From positions 9,797,001 to 9,861,000 of the forward strand of contig NZ_CP030050.1 in the NCBI RefSeq assembly GCF_015291705.1: 64,000 nt of DNA. Direction: 5' to 3'. The stretch's first letter is position 1, and every line of letters starts with the position of its first letter. This DNA comes from Bradyrhizobium arachidis. GTDB lineage: Bacteria; Pseudomonadota; Alphaproteobacteria; Rhizobiales; Xanthobacteraceae. This document shows, piece by piece, positions 45,830 to 54,162 of this stretch. The position numbers and the translations under genes are program-made. The notes below the pieces were generated by a model. It was not told where the DNA came from and did no database searches. It was given only the letters and a program-made list of their open reading frames with translations.

Positions 45830-46089
45830 ATTCGGCGCAGGCAGCACGACACATCGCCTCCTGCGTCCTCGTCAGCCAGCCAGGACTGAATGCGGCACGA
45901 CGGGATCAGTTGCTTGGGAAAATGCGGATTGAGCGTGCCAGCCAGCAGCACCACACCATCCTCAAGCCTTGTGCGAGCGAACGCCTTGGCGTCCGCTTCT
46001 GTCGCAAACGTTCACGTTTCGTGCGGACTTCCCGGTTTCACGCGCACGCCATGTCTGCGAACTTCGGAGGTCACGCACCAAATTGCCAT
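45830..46089 (-). pseudogene. Small gene interrupted by an in-frame TGA
   Basis: Reading from the ATG at 46089, 25 codons (MAIWCVTSEVRRHGVRVKPG and five more) lead to a TGA at 46012-46014. The same frame then continues with a protein-like stretch, TFATEADAKAFARTRLEDG, then LLAGTLNPHFPKQLIPS and IQSWLADED. The acidic/alanine helix and the NPH-PKQ motif recall small Bradyrhizobium proteins known to me only as hypothetical. The downstream part has no stop until it runs antisense to the gene at 45620. A recent nonsense mutation explains this best; the 3' limit given is approximate. Confidence 0.45.
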
Positions 46090-46697
46090 CACCCGTCACG
46101 TCCGCTCGATGTTTTGACGAGTGAAACAACCTTGACGCCACGCCGATCGTCCTTGGGCGGGCGCAAACTGCCCTTCATCCAACCCATGATGATTGGGGAC
46201 GTCAGCGGATCAAGCAAACGCTCGTTTGACGCACGATGCTTGTGGCTCGCTGTGAGCCACGCGCGCACATTGATGCGCGAGCGCTCGCCCCGCAGGGACC
46301 ATAATTCTCGCCATCCCCGGATAAGCATCATTGGCCTGTACTGCTTTGGAGCGCGCCGAGCCGACCTGCGGATGGACACCTCCTCGAGAGGTCGATGATC
46401 AATTTGGAGCTTGAAATTGCTGCTCGCGCCATTGTCCGAAAGGGAAGCTGCGGTAACAGGTGATGCCTGCGTGCCAATTTGCCTGATGATCTCGCCCGCA
46501 TGAATCCTCCGCCCGCTGAATCAGAAGGGTTTGATCTGGAGGCGGTCGTTCCGACCGCCTCCTCATCGCTGCGCGTGACCGGCGTGCCGATTTGCAACCA
46601 ATTTCGCTGCTCTGCGCATCAGATCAGGGTGCCATGACGTCGCTGATATACCGACGCGCCGAAGTCGATGCTCGCTTCACTGGCTTTCGTCTGTGTC
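46090..46697. other. Accessory intergenic stretch without a firm gene
   Basis: No ORF here has convincing composition. A minus-strand frame ending at 46089 (last residues VKVVSLVKTSSGRDG) overlaps the pseudogene start by TGATG and might be a remnant. The DNA looks less GC-biased than the core genes. Confidence 0.4.
46538..46562 (-). terminator. Hairpin downstream of the gene at 46698
   Basis: An 11-bp perfect stem, GGAGGCGGTCG / CGACCGCCTCC with loop TTC. It lies 135 nt past the stop codon of the minus-strand gene; there is no clear T tract. Confidence 0.4.
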
Positions 46698-47240
46698 TTA
46701 CGGACAGCGGAACGGCAGGCCGTTGGCGCCGGTGACAAAAGCCCCCGATGTGCAGGCCATGCCGGCGGGAGTTATGTACCAGCCACTGCTGTCGCTGGCC
46801 GTGGACGCAGGATAGTAGGCATTAGCTCCCAAGGCCCCGCCATAGTAGGCATTAGCTCCCAAGCCTCCACCAGAGTAGGAAGGCCCACCTCTGTAGGGAC
46901 TCACGCCCGTAACTCCATAATTGCCGGCGCCTGTGTAAGGGCCGCTTCCCCATCCCCAGTTGGGAGATGTGGCCGCCACAGCAGCAGCCGTGCCCACGGC
47001 GGCCGCGCCGGCAACGCCAGCGCCGACCACCCCGGCTCCATATCCGTACGCAGCCCGCCGGCCTTGCCGGCGAGCAACACCTGCAACGCTCACCGGGGTC
47101 AGCGGTCGTCCGACCCTCGCTTGGGCACTCTCCACTGACAAGGAGATGCCGCCTTGTTCAGTCCAACTGAACGAGAACAGTGCCGCGCATGCGACAGTTG
47201 AGCCCGCAATTGCAAGTTTTGCTAGATGAATGTGTCTCAT
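46698..47240 (-). CDS. Gly/Tyr-rich secreted protein, boxed family member 2
   Basis: 180 aa. The N-terminus has a hydrophobic helix, FSWTEQGGISLSVESAQA and RVGRPLTPVSVAGVARR. The middle is low complexity in Gly, Ala and Tyr, with a repeated LGANAYYGGALGANAYY unit encoded by two near-identical 22-nt DNA repeats 30 bp apart (46812 and 46842). The C-terminus CTSGAFVTGANGLPFRC matches the tail of 47483-47887 (C-T-x-G...G-A-x-G...C). GGAG precedes the ATG; the FixK-type box is 63 nt upstream. It is probably exported after cleavage at AQA; role unknown. Confidence 0.78.
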   Translation of the reverse strand: MRHIHLAKLAIAGSTVACAALFSFSWTEQGGISLSVESAQARVGRPLTPVSVAGVARRQGRRAAYGYGAGVVGAGVAGAAAVGTAAAVAATSPNWGWGSGPYTGAGNYGVTGVSPYRGGPSYSGGGLGANAYYGGALGANAYYPASTASDSSGWYITPAGMACTSGAFVTGANGLPFRCP

Positions 47241-47302
47241 GAACTTGCTCCATTACTGGCTTGCCCCATGCTGAAAGGATGCGGCCTCCCCGCTGGTCCG
47301 CA

Positions 47303-47316
47303 TTGCGCTAGATCAA
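47303..47316 (-). promoter_or_regulatory. FNR/FixK-type box 4
   Basis: Minus strand TTGATCTAGCGCAA, 63 nt upstream of the ATG at 47240. It fits TTGA-N6-GCAA, the form typical of FixK2 sites. Confidence 0.7.
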
Positions 47317-47440
47317 GATAGAGAAGGAGGCTTGCGAGCTCGGATGAGGCAGAGGCTTTGACGTTATCAACGCGTATTCTCGATGGCGCGCGTCAACCAA
47401 CTGAGCCGATGGCGGCGAGAACGAACGACGCTTTCAAATT

Positions 47441-47470
47441 GAAAGAGGCGGCGATTGCGCCGCCTCTTTC
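47441..47470 (-). terminator. Strong terminator after the gene at 47483
   Basis: A 13-bp perfect stem, GAAAGAGGCGGCG / CGCCGCCTCTTTC, with a 4-nt loop, just past the stop codon on the minus strand. It is followed by AATTTG rather than a long T run. Confidence 0.7.
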
Positions 47471-47482
47471 TGGTCCGCGTGC

Positions 47483-47887
47483 TTACTGGCAGACATACAT
47501 GATTCCGTCAGCACCCTTGATCAACGTGCCAGGCGTGCAGCCAATGCCGTTGAGCTTCGCATAGCTATCCCAGCCGTCGTAGCAGGTATAGGAAGCAGCT
47601 CCAAAGACTCCGCCGGACGTGCCGTATCCGTATCCGTATCCGGTCGTGCCACCGACCCCACACCAGGGGCCGCCAGCGTAGTAGGCCCGCACCGCGTACC
47701 AGGGGAGACCGGTCTGATTGGGTATGTAGTGATTATAGGGATACGGGCTGACATAGAGTCGTCTCGCTTGGGCACGCTCAACTGAGAGCGAGATCCCGCG
47801 TTGCTCAGACCAGTCAACGGTGAACAGCGCCGCAAAGGCGATAGTCGAAGTTGCAATCGCAAAATTTCTGAACGCTGTCTGCTTCAT
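47483..47887 (-). CDS. Gly/Tyr-rich secreted protein, boxed family member 3
   Basis: 134 aa. N-terminal helix, VDWSEQRGISLSVERAQA, then a Tyr/Pro-rich and Gly/Tyr-rich middle (YVSPYPYNHYIPNQTG, GTTGYGYGYGTSGG) and the C-terminal CTPGTLIKGADGIMYVC. It lacks the SVAGVARR block but shares the N- and C-terminal signatures with 46698-47240. There are four cysteines in the mature part. AGGAGC precedes the ATG; the FixK-type box is 59 nt upstream. Function unknown. Confidence 0.78.
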   Translation of the reverse strand: MKQTAFRNFAIATSTIAFAALFTVDWSEQRGISLSVERAQARRLYVSPYPYNHYIPNQTGLPWYAVRAYYAGGPWCGVGGTTGYGYGYGTSGGVFGAASYTCYDGWDSYAKLNGIGCTPGTLIKGADGIMYVCQ

Positions 47888-47945
47888 CGTTTTGCTCCTA
47901 TGCTGTCGCCCCCTTTGCATAAGAGGCCCGTCCGCTGGGGCCGAA

Positions 47946-47959
47946 TTGACAGAGATCAA
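47946..47959 (-). promoter_or_regulatory. FNR/FixK-type box 5
   Basis: Minus strand TTGATCTCTGTCAA, 59 nt upstream of the ATG at 47887. About 20 nt beyond the box lies TCTTAT, a fair -10. The rest of 47960-48293 shows no gene. Confidence 0.7.
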
Positions 47960-48293
47960 GCGCCTTGTGCACGCAATCGTGCGTAAGGCGCCAGCCGAAA
48001 GATGTTGACGCGTCGCGCTCTCAGATGTGCTTGCCCGGTGCAACGATGTTGCCGGACGTCGCAAAGATCGAGAAAAGGCAATTAGGTGTGTGACGTCGGC
48101 TCCCGGTCCCATCAGACCGAAGCAGGACGCACGCGGCAACGCAGCGCTAATGCTTCATGGACGGGATCTCGACTATCTCGACAAAGACCCCGCTCACATC
48201 AGGCTCATTGTAGTTGTCGCTGTGATTGCACTTGCACAGCGAACTCATGGCGCGATCTTTCCAATCAACCACCCGCGTGCGATCTATTGTCGC

Positions 48294-48587
48294 TCAATGC
48301 TTCATCTGCTCGAACACCACGATCACCCCGGTCGGCTCGGGCTCGTGGGCCATCAGGCGCGTCAGGTCGGCATCGCCCCAATCGGCGAGGCTGACGACTT
48401 CGCCGCTCTCGCGTTCCGCGCCCAGCGACGGCGTGGGCTCGAGGACCTTGAGGCCCATCTCGTCGACGAAGAAGGTGTGCTCGCCGAACATGCTGTTGAG
48501 CTGGGGCATGGCGGGATGCTCGTCGGGCAGCACCTGAGCGCCGAGTTGGTTGACGGTCTGCTTAACCTGTTCGGATGTGAGCTTCAT
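48294..48587 (-). CDS. Conserved-looking small acidic protein
   Basis: 97 aa, cytoplasmic by prediction, starting MKLTSEQVKQTVNQLGAQ with GGAGC ahead of the ATG. It is rich in acidic residues with the blocks LPDEHPAMPQLNSMFGEHTFFVD and GLKVLEPTP. I do not recognise a family. It is the last gene of the accessory stretch before the DNA glycosylase gene. Confidence 0.7.
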   Translation of the reverse strand: MKLTSEQVKQTVNQLGAQVLPDEHPAMPQLNSMFGEHTFFVDEMGLKVLEPTPSLGAERESGEVVSLADWGDADLTRLMAHEPEPTGVIVVFEQMKH

Positions 48588-48798
48588 GAGCTGCTCCGTT
48601 TCTGTCACGTCGGGTTTCGCTGAACTGAGCCGAAGCGAGCGTTCCCTGCGCCGGTGTCGCCTGGCTCAAGTTTCCGAACGGGTGCTGCGCGCAAATGTTC
48701 CTGCGAAGTGAATTTCGTGATTGCGCGTTCCATCCGCCGCGCTCGCGGCACGTGATCGCCACACGATGCACATGATTTGGCTGGCGCGTGCGAGAGCC

Positions 48799-49485
48799 CT
48801 ACTCGCTGCGGTTCTCGCCGACCGACAGCGCGCAGATACGTGACAGATATGTGTAGGGCAGGCCGGTCTCCTCGGCCCAAGCGTTGAATTGTGCCTGCAC
48901 CTTGGCGAGATCGCCTTTCGACTTCACCTCTTCGGCGATGTCGAGCCCGGCATCGCGCAAGGCCGCAACGACGTCCTTGGATGTCACAAAGCCGTCCCAG
49001 CCGACGAAGCGCAGCAGCAGCTGGCCGGTGTTGCCGCCAAGCCGGCTGCCGCGCTTGGTGAGGAGATCGAGCAGGCCGATCTCGTTCGATGGCGGCCACT
49101 TCGCCAGAAACTTGCCGAAGCTGCCGTGCTCCTTCGCGATCTCCTGCACGAAAGCAGCGTTCTCGCGCACCGACATGATTTTTGCGCCATTGCGCACGAT
49201 GCGCGCATCGCGCAAGAGGCCTTCCCAATAGTCTTCAGGCTGGAAGCTGAGCTTGGCCGGCTGAAAATGCAGGAAGGCTTCCTCGAAGCCGTCCCATTTC
49301 GAATCGATCACGCTCCAGGCAAAGCCGGCGCAAAACACCCGCTTCGTCATTTCTGCGAGGATACGGTCGTCGCCGAGGTTGGCCAGGCCCTTCAGGTCGG
49401 GCTTGTCAGGCATCAGCTTGTCCAGCGCCTTGGCCCCGCCCTTGCGCTTCTCGGCGCGGGCACGAATGTTCTTGAAGGAGGTCAT
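48799..49485 (-). CDS. DNA-3-methyladenine glycosylase I-like protein
   Basis: 228 aa, HhH-GPD superfamily, Tag-like. The family features FCAGFAWSVIDSKWDGFEEAF (in the place of Tag's WxxILxKR region), VRNGAKIMSVRENA and the helix-hairpin part GGNTGQLLLRFVGWDGFVTS are visible. It is probably a base-excision repair enzyme removing alkylated purines, although these larger Tag relatives are not all tested. ATG 49485 is used; ATG 49518 is in frame and neither has a clear ribosome site. Confidence 0.78.
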   Translation of the reverse strand: MTSFKNIRARAEKRKGGAKALDKLMPDKPDLKGLANLGDDRILAEMTKRVFCAGFAWSVIDSKWDGFEEAFLHFQPAKLSFQPEDYWEGLLRDARIVRNGAKIMSVRENAAFVQEIAKEHGSFGKFLAKWPPSNEIGLLDLLTKRGSRLGGNTGQLLLRFVGWDGFVTSKDVVAALRDAGLDIAEEVKSKGDLAKVQAQFNAWAEETGLPYTYLSRICALSVGENRSE

Positions 49486-49630
49486 GCGGACGCCCGCGTT
49501 GAGGGTGCGCCACGACATCAGAATTCGACGATCCGGTCCAGTCCTGCGATTGAAAGGCGGCGCTGGTCCGCTTCTTGCTTCGCAAGCGACTTGGAATTCC
49601 CAGCCATTTTCAATCGCGAACGGATTTTCA

Positions 49631-50458
49631 ATGCGCTGCCTAGTCGTGGCCGACCTGCACTATTCGCTGCCGCAGCTCGACTGGTTGGTCAGCGCGGCCC
49701 AAGAGTTCGACCTCGTGATCTTCGCCGGCGATGCGCTCGACATCGGATCGATGGTGGATTTTCGCGCGCAGATCGTGGTGGTGAAGAAATACCTCGCGCT
49801 GATGGCCGGACAGACCCGCGTCATCCTCTGCTCCGGCAATCACGATCTCGACGAGCGCAATGCGGAAGGCGAGAAGATCTCGCGCTGGATATCCGAAATG
49901 CGCGAGCTCGGGATTGCCTGCGACGGCGACAGCCTCGCCATCGGCGACACGCTGTTCACGGTGTGCCCGTGGTGGGACGGGCCGCTGGTCAGGCAAGGCA
50001 TCGTCGAGCAGCTCCACGACGCGGCAGTCGATCGGCCGCGGCGCTGGATCTGGGCGCATCATGCGCCGCCGGCGAATTCACCGACGAGCTGGGGCGGCAA
50101 GCGCTTCTTCGGCGATGTCGAGCTGGTGCAATGGATCATGCAGTATCAGCCGTCGATGGTGATCTCGGGCCATGTGCACCAGTCGCCGTTCGTCACGGAC
50201 GGCTCGTGGTTCGACCGGCTGGGCCAGACCTGGGTGTTCAATGCCGGCCTGCAACCGGGCCGGCCGCCAACGCATATCGTGCTCGATCTCGATGCGGACA
50301 AGGCGTTCTGGCTGGCGGCGGGCGAAGCGCAGTGGATCGACCTGAACGCGCCGCTGAAGCGGCCAGCCAACTCCATCGAGGAGCCGCCGGACTGGCTCAC
50401 ATTCTTGGATCGGATTGCCGATCCGAGCCTGGCGAGACCTCAAGCGGCGGCAGGTTGA
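49631..50458 (+). CDS. Metallophosphoesterase
   Basis: 275 aa calcineurin-like phosphoesterase. The metal-binding motifs are in order: ADLHYS, FAGDALD, CSGNHDLDE, WAHHAPP and SGHVHQSP. The target could be a nucleotide, lipid or DNA; sequence does not tell. It diverges from the glycosylase gene and its last 62 bases overlap the convergent gene at 50397. Confidence 0.88.
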   Translation: MRCLVVADLHYSLPQLDWLVSAAQEFDLVIFAGDALDIGSMVDFRAQIVVVKKYLALMAGQTRVILCSGNHDLDERNAEGEKISRWISEMRELGIACDGDSLAIGDTLFTVCPWWDGPLVRQGIVEQLHDAAVDRPRRWIWAHHAPPANSPTSWGGKRFFGDVELVQWIMQYQPSMVISGHVHQSPFVTDGSWFDRLGQTWVFNAGLQPGRPPTHIVLDLDADKAFWLAAGEAQWIDLNAPLKRPANSIEEPPDWLTFLDRIADPSLARPQAAAG

Positions 50459-50882
50459 TCATGCTCTGGAGCACCTCGCCGACCATGGCGAGATGGGTGC
50501 CGTGGCCGGCATATTGCCGCTTGAGATCGGCGAGATAGGTGTTGGCGACGTTGAGCCGCTGCGCCAGCATTTTTGCGATCAGCAGCGCCACCTCGGGCGT
50601 CTGCTTCAGGAACGAGGCGGCATCCTCGAACTCGTAGACGACCGCGTCGGAGCACGCCCGTACCGTCGCGGTGTGCGGCAGGCCCAGCAGCACGGACATC
50701 TCGCCGAGCACTGCGCCGGGCTCGGTGACGGTGGCAACCACCATCTCGCCCTTGAGCACCTCGAGCTTGCCCTGCATCAGCACATAGAGGTGGCCGGAGG
50801 CGCCGCCCTCGGTCACAAGGTGCGTGCCGGCCGCGACCTGCCGCTCGGTCCCGCCGGTGCAATAATCCAGAACTGCGCGCAT
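50397..50882 (-). CDS. Cyclic nucleotide-binding domain protein
   Basis: 161 aa with a single CNB domain and no helix-turn-helix. The phosphate-binding cassette reads PGAVLGEMSVLLGLPHTATVRA, where the E is kept but the arginine lies later than in CAP. A short helical C-terminus (RQYAGHGTHLAMVGEVLQSMI) follows. It may be a cAMP/cGMP-sensing or ligand-free regulator of a partner protein. The 3' end overlaps the metallophosphoesterase gene tail to tail by 62 bp. Confidence 0.82.
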   Translation of the reverse strand: MRAVLDYCTGGTERQVAAGTHLVTEGGASGHLYVLMQGKLEVLKGEMVVATVTEPGAVLGEMSVLLGLPHTATVRACSDAVVYEFEDAASFLKQTPEVALLIAKMLAQRLNVANTYLADLKRQYAGHGTHLAMVGEVLQSMINLPPLEVSPGSDRQSDPRM

Positions 50883-51012
50883 CCTGCAAAACTCCCGTCA
50901 GGGGAGGCAGTAGAGCACGATCCGCGCCGCAGGCTTGCTCAAATTTCCGGCATGGCTCGAGGTTATTGTTTGCGGATGGTCTTTTCCGAAACGCCGCGCT
51001 CCGGATCATGCG

Positions 51013-51549
51013 CTAGCGCGACAGGCGCTTGGCGAAGTGGATCGACTGCCAATCCCCGAGACCGGTGTCCGCGAAGCCCGCTTTCTTCGCGAGGCCGCGC
51101 ATTTCGGCGTTGGCTCGCGCGGTCTCGGCTGCAATCATCTCGTGACCGAGATCGCTCGCGCGCGTTTCCATCGCCGTCATCATCTGAAGGCCGAGGCCTC
51201 TCCGCTGAAAGGCGTCGGCGACCGAGATGGCGAACTCGCCGTGCCGTGCAGCCGGATCATAGGCGTAGCGCGCTTCGCCGATGATCGTGCCCTGCCCGTC
51301 CCGCCTGAGCTCGGCGAGCAAGGTGAAATGATCAGGACGATCGGCCTTGGGCACGCATTCGGCCGCGACCACGGTGAGGTCGGCCCGCCCGCCCATGAAC
51401 CGCTTGTTGCGCGATGTGGTGGAAAGACCGGTGAAATAGACCGACAGGCTCTCCACATCGGATGCGCTCGCGGTCCTGATGCAGACCATGCCCCTGGCTT
51501 CGGCCAATTCGACCGGCTCGATGACGGCTCCCGGAAACAGCTGTGACAT
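51013..51549 (-). CDS. GNAT-family N-acetyltransferase
   Basis: 178 aa. The acetyl-CoA motif A is AISVADAFQRRGLGLQMMTAMETRA with the Q/RRGLG loop, and the C-terminal block RGLAKKAGFADTG is typical. The N-terminal part VCIRTASASDVESLSVYFTGLS also fits. The substrate is unknown. ATG 51549 (MSQLFPGAV) is chosen; the ribosome site is weak. It lies downstream of the radical SAM gene on the same strand. Confidence 0.82.
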   Translation of the reverse strand: MSQLFPGAVIEPVELAEARGMVCIRTASASDVESLSVYFTGLSTTSRNKRFMGGRADLTVVAAECVPKADRPDHFTLLAELRRDGQGTIIGEARYAYDPAARHGEFAISVADAFQRRGLGLQMMTAMETRASDLGHEMIAAETARANAEMRGLAKKAGFADTGLGDWQSIHFAKRLSR

Positions 51550-51701
51550 GCGTGATGCTTTCGGCAGGTTGCTGGGACCTGCAGACCTAGCCGAGACCAT
51601 GCACGCGCCGCTTGGACATGGCTGCCAAACTTGCGGCCGAAAACGAACCGCACATGTGTCCTGTGCCGTGCGTCACACACGGCGCATGGGCATGATCGTC
51701 G

Positions 51702-53228
51702 TCAGGCGGCTTCACGCCTCCCGACGCGCCGTTCGGGCCGGGTCGCAATCATCGATTGCTCCTCGCCGTCCTGCGGCGCGCCCCAGAACTCCCGCACCGA
51801 TGGCCCCCATTTCAAGCGGCGCGCGCGGAAAAATTCCAGGATCTCGTGCGGCCAGACCCTGCGGCCCATCTGCGTGTACCAGCGCATGGCGTGGCGCAGG
51901 CCCGCATCGGGCTGGAACAGCACGCGCCAGATCGCCTTGGGCCGGCATTGCAGCACCATTTCCGTGAACTTGAACCAGACCAACACGCGCCATGGCGCCA
52001 TGTAGCGCGTCGCGAGCACCTGATGCTTGTAGTCCCAGCGGCGGCGGTCGGGCTGGATCACGCGGCGGTCGGCGGCAAGCCGGAAATACGGTGTCCAGCG
52101 GTGCGGCGTGACGTAGAGCAGCTGCACCTGGTCGGGATCATAGGCGAGCAGCTGCTTCAACCCGCGCCAGTGATCGCGATCGGTTTCTTCCTCGAACCCG
52201 ACCACCCAGGTCGCCATCGACAGGATGCCGTGCTGCCGCATCAGGCGAATGACCTCGCGGTCAGTTGCGGTCGTCGCGCCCTTGCGGATCAGCTCCAGCG
52301 TCTTCTCGTCGGTGTTCTCCAGCCCGAGCAGGAAGCGCTGCCAGCCCGCCTTCTTGTAGAGATGCAGGATGTCGGCATCGCGCACGATGTCGTCGGCGCG
52401 GGTCGACCCGACCAGGATGAGATCGACATTCTCGGCGATCAGCGCTTCCAGGAAGGCGCGCCACACCTTCTTGGACACGGTCGGATTTTCGTCGGCGAAG
52501 TTGATCACCTTGACGCCGTGCTCGCGGTGCAGCCGCGCCAGCTCCCTGGCGAAGCGAACGGGATCGCGGTGACGCCAGCGCGTCCAGAAACCGCGCTGAC
52601 CGCAATAATTGCACAGATGCGGGCAGCCGCGCGAGAACTGCACGACCACGGCACGCAAGCCACCCCAATAAGAGTAGCGCGCATGATCGATCAATTCCCA
52701 GCCGATGCGATAGGCATCGAGGTCGGCGATCACGGGCGCTGGCTGTGTCGCGCGCGGGCCGGTGGCGTCGCGGAACGCGATGCCGGCAATACCGCCGAGA
52801 TCGTGGCCATATTCCAGCGCGCGCATCAGGCGCCGCGCGGTCTCCTCGCCTTCGCCGCGCACGATGGCGCTGACATAGGGCTCCTCGCGCAGGATCTCGC
52901 GCCAATGATAGGTCGGGAAGACGCCGCCATAGACGATCAGGACATCAGGCATGGTCCTGATCAAGGCCTGGGCAATCTCCGCGATCACCGGATGCCCTGA
53001 GGTGGAGCCGGAATGGCCGAACAGCACTGCGTCTGGCCTAAAGCGGCTCGCTTCGCTGATGATCGCCGCGACCGGCATCGGGCCGAACTCGGCATCGAGC
53101 AGCCGCACGGTGTGACCGTCGTCGATCAGCGGTCCGCCAATCGCGAGCAGACCTAGCGGCGGCAGATGATCGTCCGGAATCCGGCTGCCGATCGAGGGAT
53201 GAGGCACGTTGACGAGAAGAACACGCAT
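51702..53228 (-). CDS. B12-binding domain radical SAM protein
   Basis: 508 aa. The N-terminal cobalamin-binding-type Rossmann domain (MRVLLVNVPHPSIG, LPPLGLLAIGGPL, VYGGVFPTYHW, VRGEGEETARRL) is followed by the radical SAM core with its cluster motif CPHLCNYC (CxxxCxxC) near residue 205. The architecture is that of BchE-like cyclases and B12 methylases. The C-terminal 100 residues, basic and aromatic, are not assigned. Neighbours are a cis-prenyltransferase and a membrane protein, so an isoprenoid lipid substrate is a reasonable guess. Confidence 0.88.
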   Translation of the reverse strand: MRVLLVNVPHPSIGSRIPDDHLPPLGLLAIGGPLIDDGHTVRLLDAEFGPMPVAAIISEASRFRPDAVLFGHSGSTSGHPVIAEIAQALIRTMPDVLIVYGGVFPTYHWREILREEPYVSAIVRGEGEETARRLMRALEYGHDLGGIAGIAFRDATGPRATQPAPVIADLDAYRIGWELIDHARYSYWGGLRAVVVQFSRGCPHLCNYCGQRGFWTRWRHRDPVRFARELARLHREHGVKVINFADENPTVSKKVWRAFLEALIAENVDLILVGSTRADDIVRDADILHLYKKAGWQRFLLGLENTDEKTLELIRKGATTATDREVIRLMRQHGILSMATWVVGFEEETDRDHWRGLKQLLAYDPDQVQLLYVTPHRWTPYFRLAADRRVIQPDRRRWDYKHQVLATRYMAPWRVLVWFKFTEMVLQCRPKAIWRVLFQPDAGLRHAMRWYTQMGRRVWPHEILEFFRARRLKWGPSVREFWGAPQDGEEQSMIATRPERRVGRREAA

Positions 53229-53361
53229 GGACTTTCGCTCCCGCTTTGGTTGGCGTGATCGTCCGTCCCGCTTTTATGAAGAAGCCCAATCCCCCGACTG
53301 AACTCGAAGATGTCGTGCGTGACTTGCTGCGGAGCCCCTTGCTGGCCCCCGCCTTGCAGCG

Positions 53362-54132
53362 TCACGCGCGAGAAAGTGACGGCACCTCCTCCGGCATGAT
53401 GGCCTGGAGGCCGCCGAAGCGGCGCTCGCGGCCATGGAAGGAGGCCAGCGCCGCGGCGAGATCGCCGGCGTCGAATTCGGGCCACATCCGCTCGGTGAAG
53501 TGCAGCTCGGCATAGGCGCCTTCCCACAGCAGGAAGTCGGACAGCCGCTTCTCGCCGGAAGTGCGGATGATGAGATCGACGTCGCGAAGGCCGGCTTCGC
53601 CGGTGACGAGCTGCGAGAAGGCTTCGCGGGTGAGGCTGGTCAGCGCCGCCGCCTTCGCGGCAGCATTGAGGATGGCATCGCGCGCGGAATAGTCGACCGC
53701 GATTCGCAGGTGAAGTGTGGACCCATGGGCGGTTGCGTGCTCGGCGCGCGCGATCGCATTGGCGATGCCGTCAGGCAGGCGGTCGCGGCGACCGATCACG
53801 GAGAGACGCACGCCGTTCTTAGCGAGGCTCTGCACCTCGTTGGCGAGATAGAAGCGGAGCAAGGTCATCAGCGCGGCGACTTCCGTCTTGGGTCTTCGCC
53901 AATTGTCGGTGGAGAAGGCATAGAGCGTCAGCGTGCCGATGCCCTGCTTGGGCGCGGCCTCGACGATACGGCGGATGGTCTCGACGCCCGCCTCGTGGCC
54001 GCGTACGCGCGACAGTCCGCGCCGCGTCGCCCATCGGCCGTTGCCGTCCATGATGATGCCGACGTGAAGCTTCTCGTTGCGAGAGGTCATGTTGCTGGAG
54101 GTCTTGTTGCTGATGGTCTTGTCACTTTGCAT
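53362..54132 (-). CDS. Cis-prenyltransferase (UppS-like paralogue)
   Basis: 256 aa isoprenyl diphosphate synthase of the undecaprenyl family. Motifs: HVGIIMDGNGRWATRRG with the metal-binding Asp, RGHEAGVETIRRI, LYAFSTDNWRRP, and IIRTSGEKRLSDFLLWEGAYAEL. It lacks the neighbours (frr, cdsA, dxr) of the housekeeping uppS in alphaproteobacteria, so it is probably a second enzyme. ATG 54132 has GGAG 8 nt upstream and is preferred to TTG 54150. A perfect 17-bp palindrome covers the start codon. Confidence 0.88.
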   Translation of the reverse strand: MQSDKTISNKTSSNMTSRNEKLHVGIIMDGNGRWATRRGLSRVRGHEAGVETIRRIVEAAPKQGIGTLTLYAFSTDNWRRPKTEVAALMTLLRFYLANEVQSLAKNGVRLSVIGRRDRLPDGIANAIARAEHATAHGSTLHLRIAVDYSARDAILNAAAKAAALTSLTREAFSQLVTGEAGLRDVDLIIRTSGEKRLSDFLLWEGAYAELHFTERMWPEFDAGDLAAALASFHGRERRFGGLQAIMPEEVPSLSRA

Positions 54133-54140
54133 TGCAAAGT
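54124..54140. promoter_or_regulatory. Palindromic operator over the prenyltransferase start
   Basis: ACTTTGCATTGCAAAGT, a perfect palindrome around a central base, contains the start codon of the prenyltransferase gene. It differs by one base from the palindrome at the operon promoter (55194-55210). Confidence 0.6.
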
Positions 54141-54162
54141 CTCCGGTCAAAAAAGGGGAGGA

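Noticed and set aside
45814..46398. A 194-codon plus-strand frame
   Set aside because: Low-quality composition (many Arg, His, Cys, Ser), no ribosome site, and it is antisense to the better-supported pseudogene.
47344..47375. A sixth FixK-like site near TTGACGTTATCAA
   Set aside because: The spacing is 5 instead of 6 nt and no gene start lies at the expected distance.
42380..49500. Integration site pair for a genomic island at tRNA-Arg
   Set aside because: I found no integrase gene and no repeat of the tRNA 3' end by eye, so no attachment sites are annotated.
51702..53228. Naming the radical SAM protein BchE
   Set aside because: Architecture fits, but no photosynthesis genes are near and the sequence start is unlike the BchE proteins I know. 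A general name is safer.
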